From positions 1-19,466 of the forward strand of contig JAMOBI010000047.1 of NCBI GenBank assembly GCA_039908105.1: a stretch of 19,466 bases of DNA, given 5' to 3'. Origin of the DNA: Magnetaquiglobus sp039908105. Lineage in GTDB: Bacteria; Pseudomonadota; Magnetococcia; Magnetococcales; Magnetaquicoccaceae. Made by a program: the position numbers and the translations under genes. Shown here in pieces: positions 18,239 to 19,466 of this stretch (the stretch's first letter is position 1; every line of letters begins with the position of its first letter). The notes under the pieces were generated by a model. It had not been told where the DNA came from, made no database searches, and saw only the letters and a program-made list of their open reading frames with translations.

Positions 18239-19215
18239 TCGGCATGGTTTACGATGTACGCGATGATTATCGCAATTCAGGATGGGACGAAGAGCAGTTG
18301 GCCGAGTTCGACCAACCGGAGACCATCGATGCAATCGAGCAGGCGTTGCGCTCCGACGGCCACCGGGTGGAGCGCATCGGCAGGGGGCGGGTGGTGGCAC
18401 AGGCGTTGGCTGCCGGACGGCGCTGGGATCTGGTGTTCAATATTGCCGAAGGGGTGGGCGGTCGCGGTCGCGAAGCGCAGGTACCGGCGCTGTTGGAATT
18501 GTATGATCAGCCGCACCTCTTTTCGGATGCGGTGACACTGGGTGTGACGCTCGACAAGGCGCTTTGCAAGCGTCTGGCACGCGATGCGGGGTGTACCACC
18601 GCCCCTTTCGCGCGGCTGGAGCGGGTAGAGGATCTGGAGTCTCTCGATTTGTCTTTCCCGTTGTTTCTCAAGCCGATTGCCGAGGGGAGCGGCAAGGGGT
18701 GCGGGCCGGGTTCGCGGGTTGTGGATCGGGAGGGATTGAGGAGCATTTTTCTGGGGTTGCGCGACCGGTTCGGTCAACCGGTGTTGGCCGAAACCCATCT
18801 GCCAGGACGCGAGTTCACGGTGGCGATCGTTGGCAATGGGGAGACGATCCGACTGGCACTGGTGGCCGAGATTCTTTTTGAGGCGTGTGAGGATGACGGA
18901 GTTTACGCCTTTGCCACCAAGGAGGAGAGTGCGACCCGTGTCAGCTATCGGCTGGTCGAGGATCCGGAGGCCAAACAGGCGCTGGATGCGGGATTGACGC
19001 TCTATCGGCTGCTGGGGTGTCGCGATGCCGGGCGGCTCGATTTTCGCTCGGATGAGCAGGGCTGCCCCCATTTTCTGGAGATCAATCCCCTGGCCGGCCT
19101 GCATCCGCGACTCTCCGGATTTCCGCGCATGGCGGCGTTGCACGGCTGGAGCTACGACCGGTTGATCCTCTCGATGCTCGAAGGAGGCGTGGCGCGAATG
19201 GCAGGCCGGGAGTAA
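18232..19215 (+). CDS. D-Ala-D-Ala ligase-like ATP-grasp enzyme, substrate probably different
   Basis: A 327-residue ATP-grasp ligase. The ATG at 18232 overlaps the kamA stop by 7 nt and has AGGAG 7 nt upstream, so it is coupled to kamA. The N-terminal domain has DLVFNIAEGVGGRGREAQVPALLEL (about residues 66-90, recognised by FNIAEG and REAQVPALLE), as in Ddl enzymes. ATP-binding K147 is in LFLKPIAEGSGKG (E151-G156), then ETHLPGREFTVAI (187-199), D270 in GRLDFR, and the metal-binding E283-I-N285. Where true Ddl enzymes read N-T-x-P-G-M/L-T, this protein reads NPLAGLHP (285-292), so the acceptor pocket differs. It probably joins two amino acids or peptides with ATP. Coupling with kamA makes beta-lysine a likely substrate; this is inference. 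It is not expected to be the cell-wall Ddl, which is usually in the mur cluster. Confidence 0.85.
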   Translation: MLIGMVYDVRDDYRNSGWDEEQLAEFDQPETIDAIEQALRSDGHRVERIGRGRVVAQALAAGRRWDLVFNIAEGVGGRGREAQVPALLELYDQPHLFSDAVTLGVTLDKALCKRLARDAGCTTAPFARLERVEDLESLDLSFPLFLKPIAEGSGKGCGPGSRVVDREGLRSIFLGLRDRFGQPVLAETHLPGREFTVAIVGNGETIRLALVAEILFEACEDDGVYAFATKEESATRVSYRLVEDPEAKQALDAGLTLYRLLGCRDAGRLDFRSDEQGCPHFLEINPLAGLHPRLSGFPRMAALHGWSYDRLILSMLEGGVARMAGRE

Positions 19216-19466
19216 ACGGCACCCATCTTGGAACGGATGGTTTCATCTGGCAAACTTGCATGATGAGGGAAGAACCCGCTCACACCATCTGCGAAATTCC
19301 AAAAGCTGAAGTTGCATTGTGAAAAACAGGTTTCTGGAGATCCCTATCCCAAAATTTTGGCGAAAGCCAAGGACCGATGACCCCTGGTTGGATCCAGGGA
19401 CAGCAGGCGTGTTGCCTTTGATGGGCTTCTTGATCCGGTTTTCATTCGTCAAAGCGGACGGATCCA
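19216..19466. other. Non-coding 3' end of window with several small hairpins
   Basis: No gene supported. A weak stem CCATC (19223-19227) / GATGG (19236-19240) followed by TTT could end kamA-ligase transcription. Further on are the palindrome CCAAAATTTTGG (19349-19360), a hairpin TTGGC-GAAA-GCCAA (19357-19370) with a GNRA loop, and CCCTGG (19382-19387) / CCAGGG (19394-19399). A 69-codon open frame on the - strand across this stretch has no recognisable product. Confidence 0.5.

Noticed and set aside
19243..19452. Open frame of 69 codons on the - strand
   Set aside because: No recognised family, runs through several hairpins, and no clear ribosome-binding site is visible within the window.

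Overview
This looks like a chromosomal segment of a GC-rich proteobacterium. The gene set (metW, long-form hisG, gph, hpt, hpf, cstA, kamA, very large hybrid histidine kinases) is proteobacterial. The mix of a DUF1640-type small protein, multi-hairpin dispersed repeats and sensory-kinase-heavy content reminds me of magnetotactic Magnetococcales and other deep-branching Alphaproteobacteria. That placement is an impression, not something the sequence proves. There are no rRNA or tRNA genes, no CRISPR array and no intact transposase.

Layout. (1) 1-571 is non-coding or decayed: two tandem copies of a structured repeat, then the 3' remnant of a Cro/CI-like regulator. (2) 645-2249 carries small + strand genes: a DUF1640-like coiled-coil membrane protein, an exported cupin, and an unrecognised protein with a Cys-x8-Cys-x8-Cys stretch. 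(3) 2557-11057 is a tight three-gene + strand signalling operon: an MHYT-PAS hybrid histidine kinase, a REC-PAS-PAS hybrid kinase, and a REC-HD-GYP response regulator. (4) 14527 down to 11156 (- strand) is a probable housekeeping operon, metW-hpt-gph-hisG-small membrane protein-hpf, with two ATGA junctions and a strong terminator that faces the end of the signalling operon. (5) A third copy of the repeat, inverted, sits between cstA and metW. (6) cstA (- strand) and a kamA/ATP-grasp pair (+ strand) diverge from about 17000. (7) The last 250 bases hold only small hairpins.

How the genes work together. The signalling operon reads as a phosphorelay: MHYT and Aer-like PAS inputs feed His-Asp-His relays, and the only visible output is an HD-GYP cyclic-di-GMP phosphodiesterase, so the product is probably a change in motility or attachment rather than direct transcription control. 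The - strand operon mixes methionine, purine salvage, 2-phosphoglycolate repair, histidine biosynthesis and ribosome hibernation, a growth-state set. CstA fits a carbon-limitation response. KamA and the ATP-grasp enzyme are translationally coupled and probably make and then ligate a beta-amino acid, most likely beta-lysine.

The least explained signals are the three-copy, three-hairpin repeat, whose main stem shows compensatory base changes between copies, and the kamA/ATP-grasp pair.
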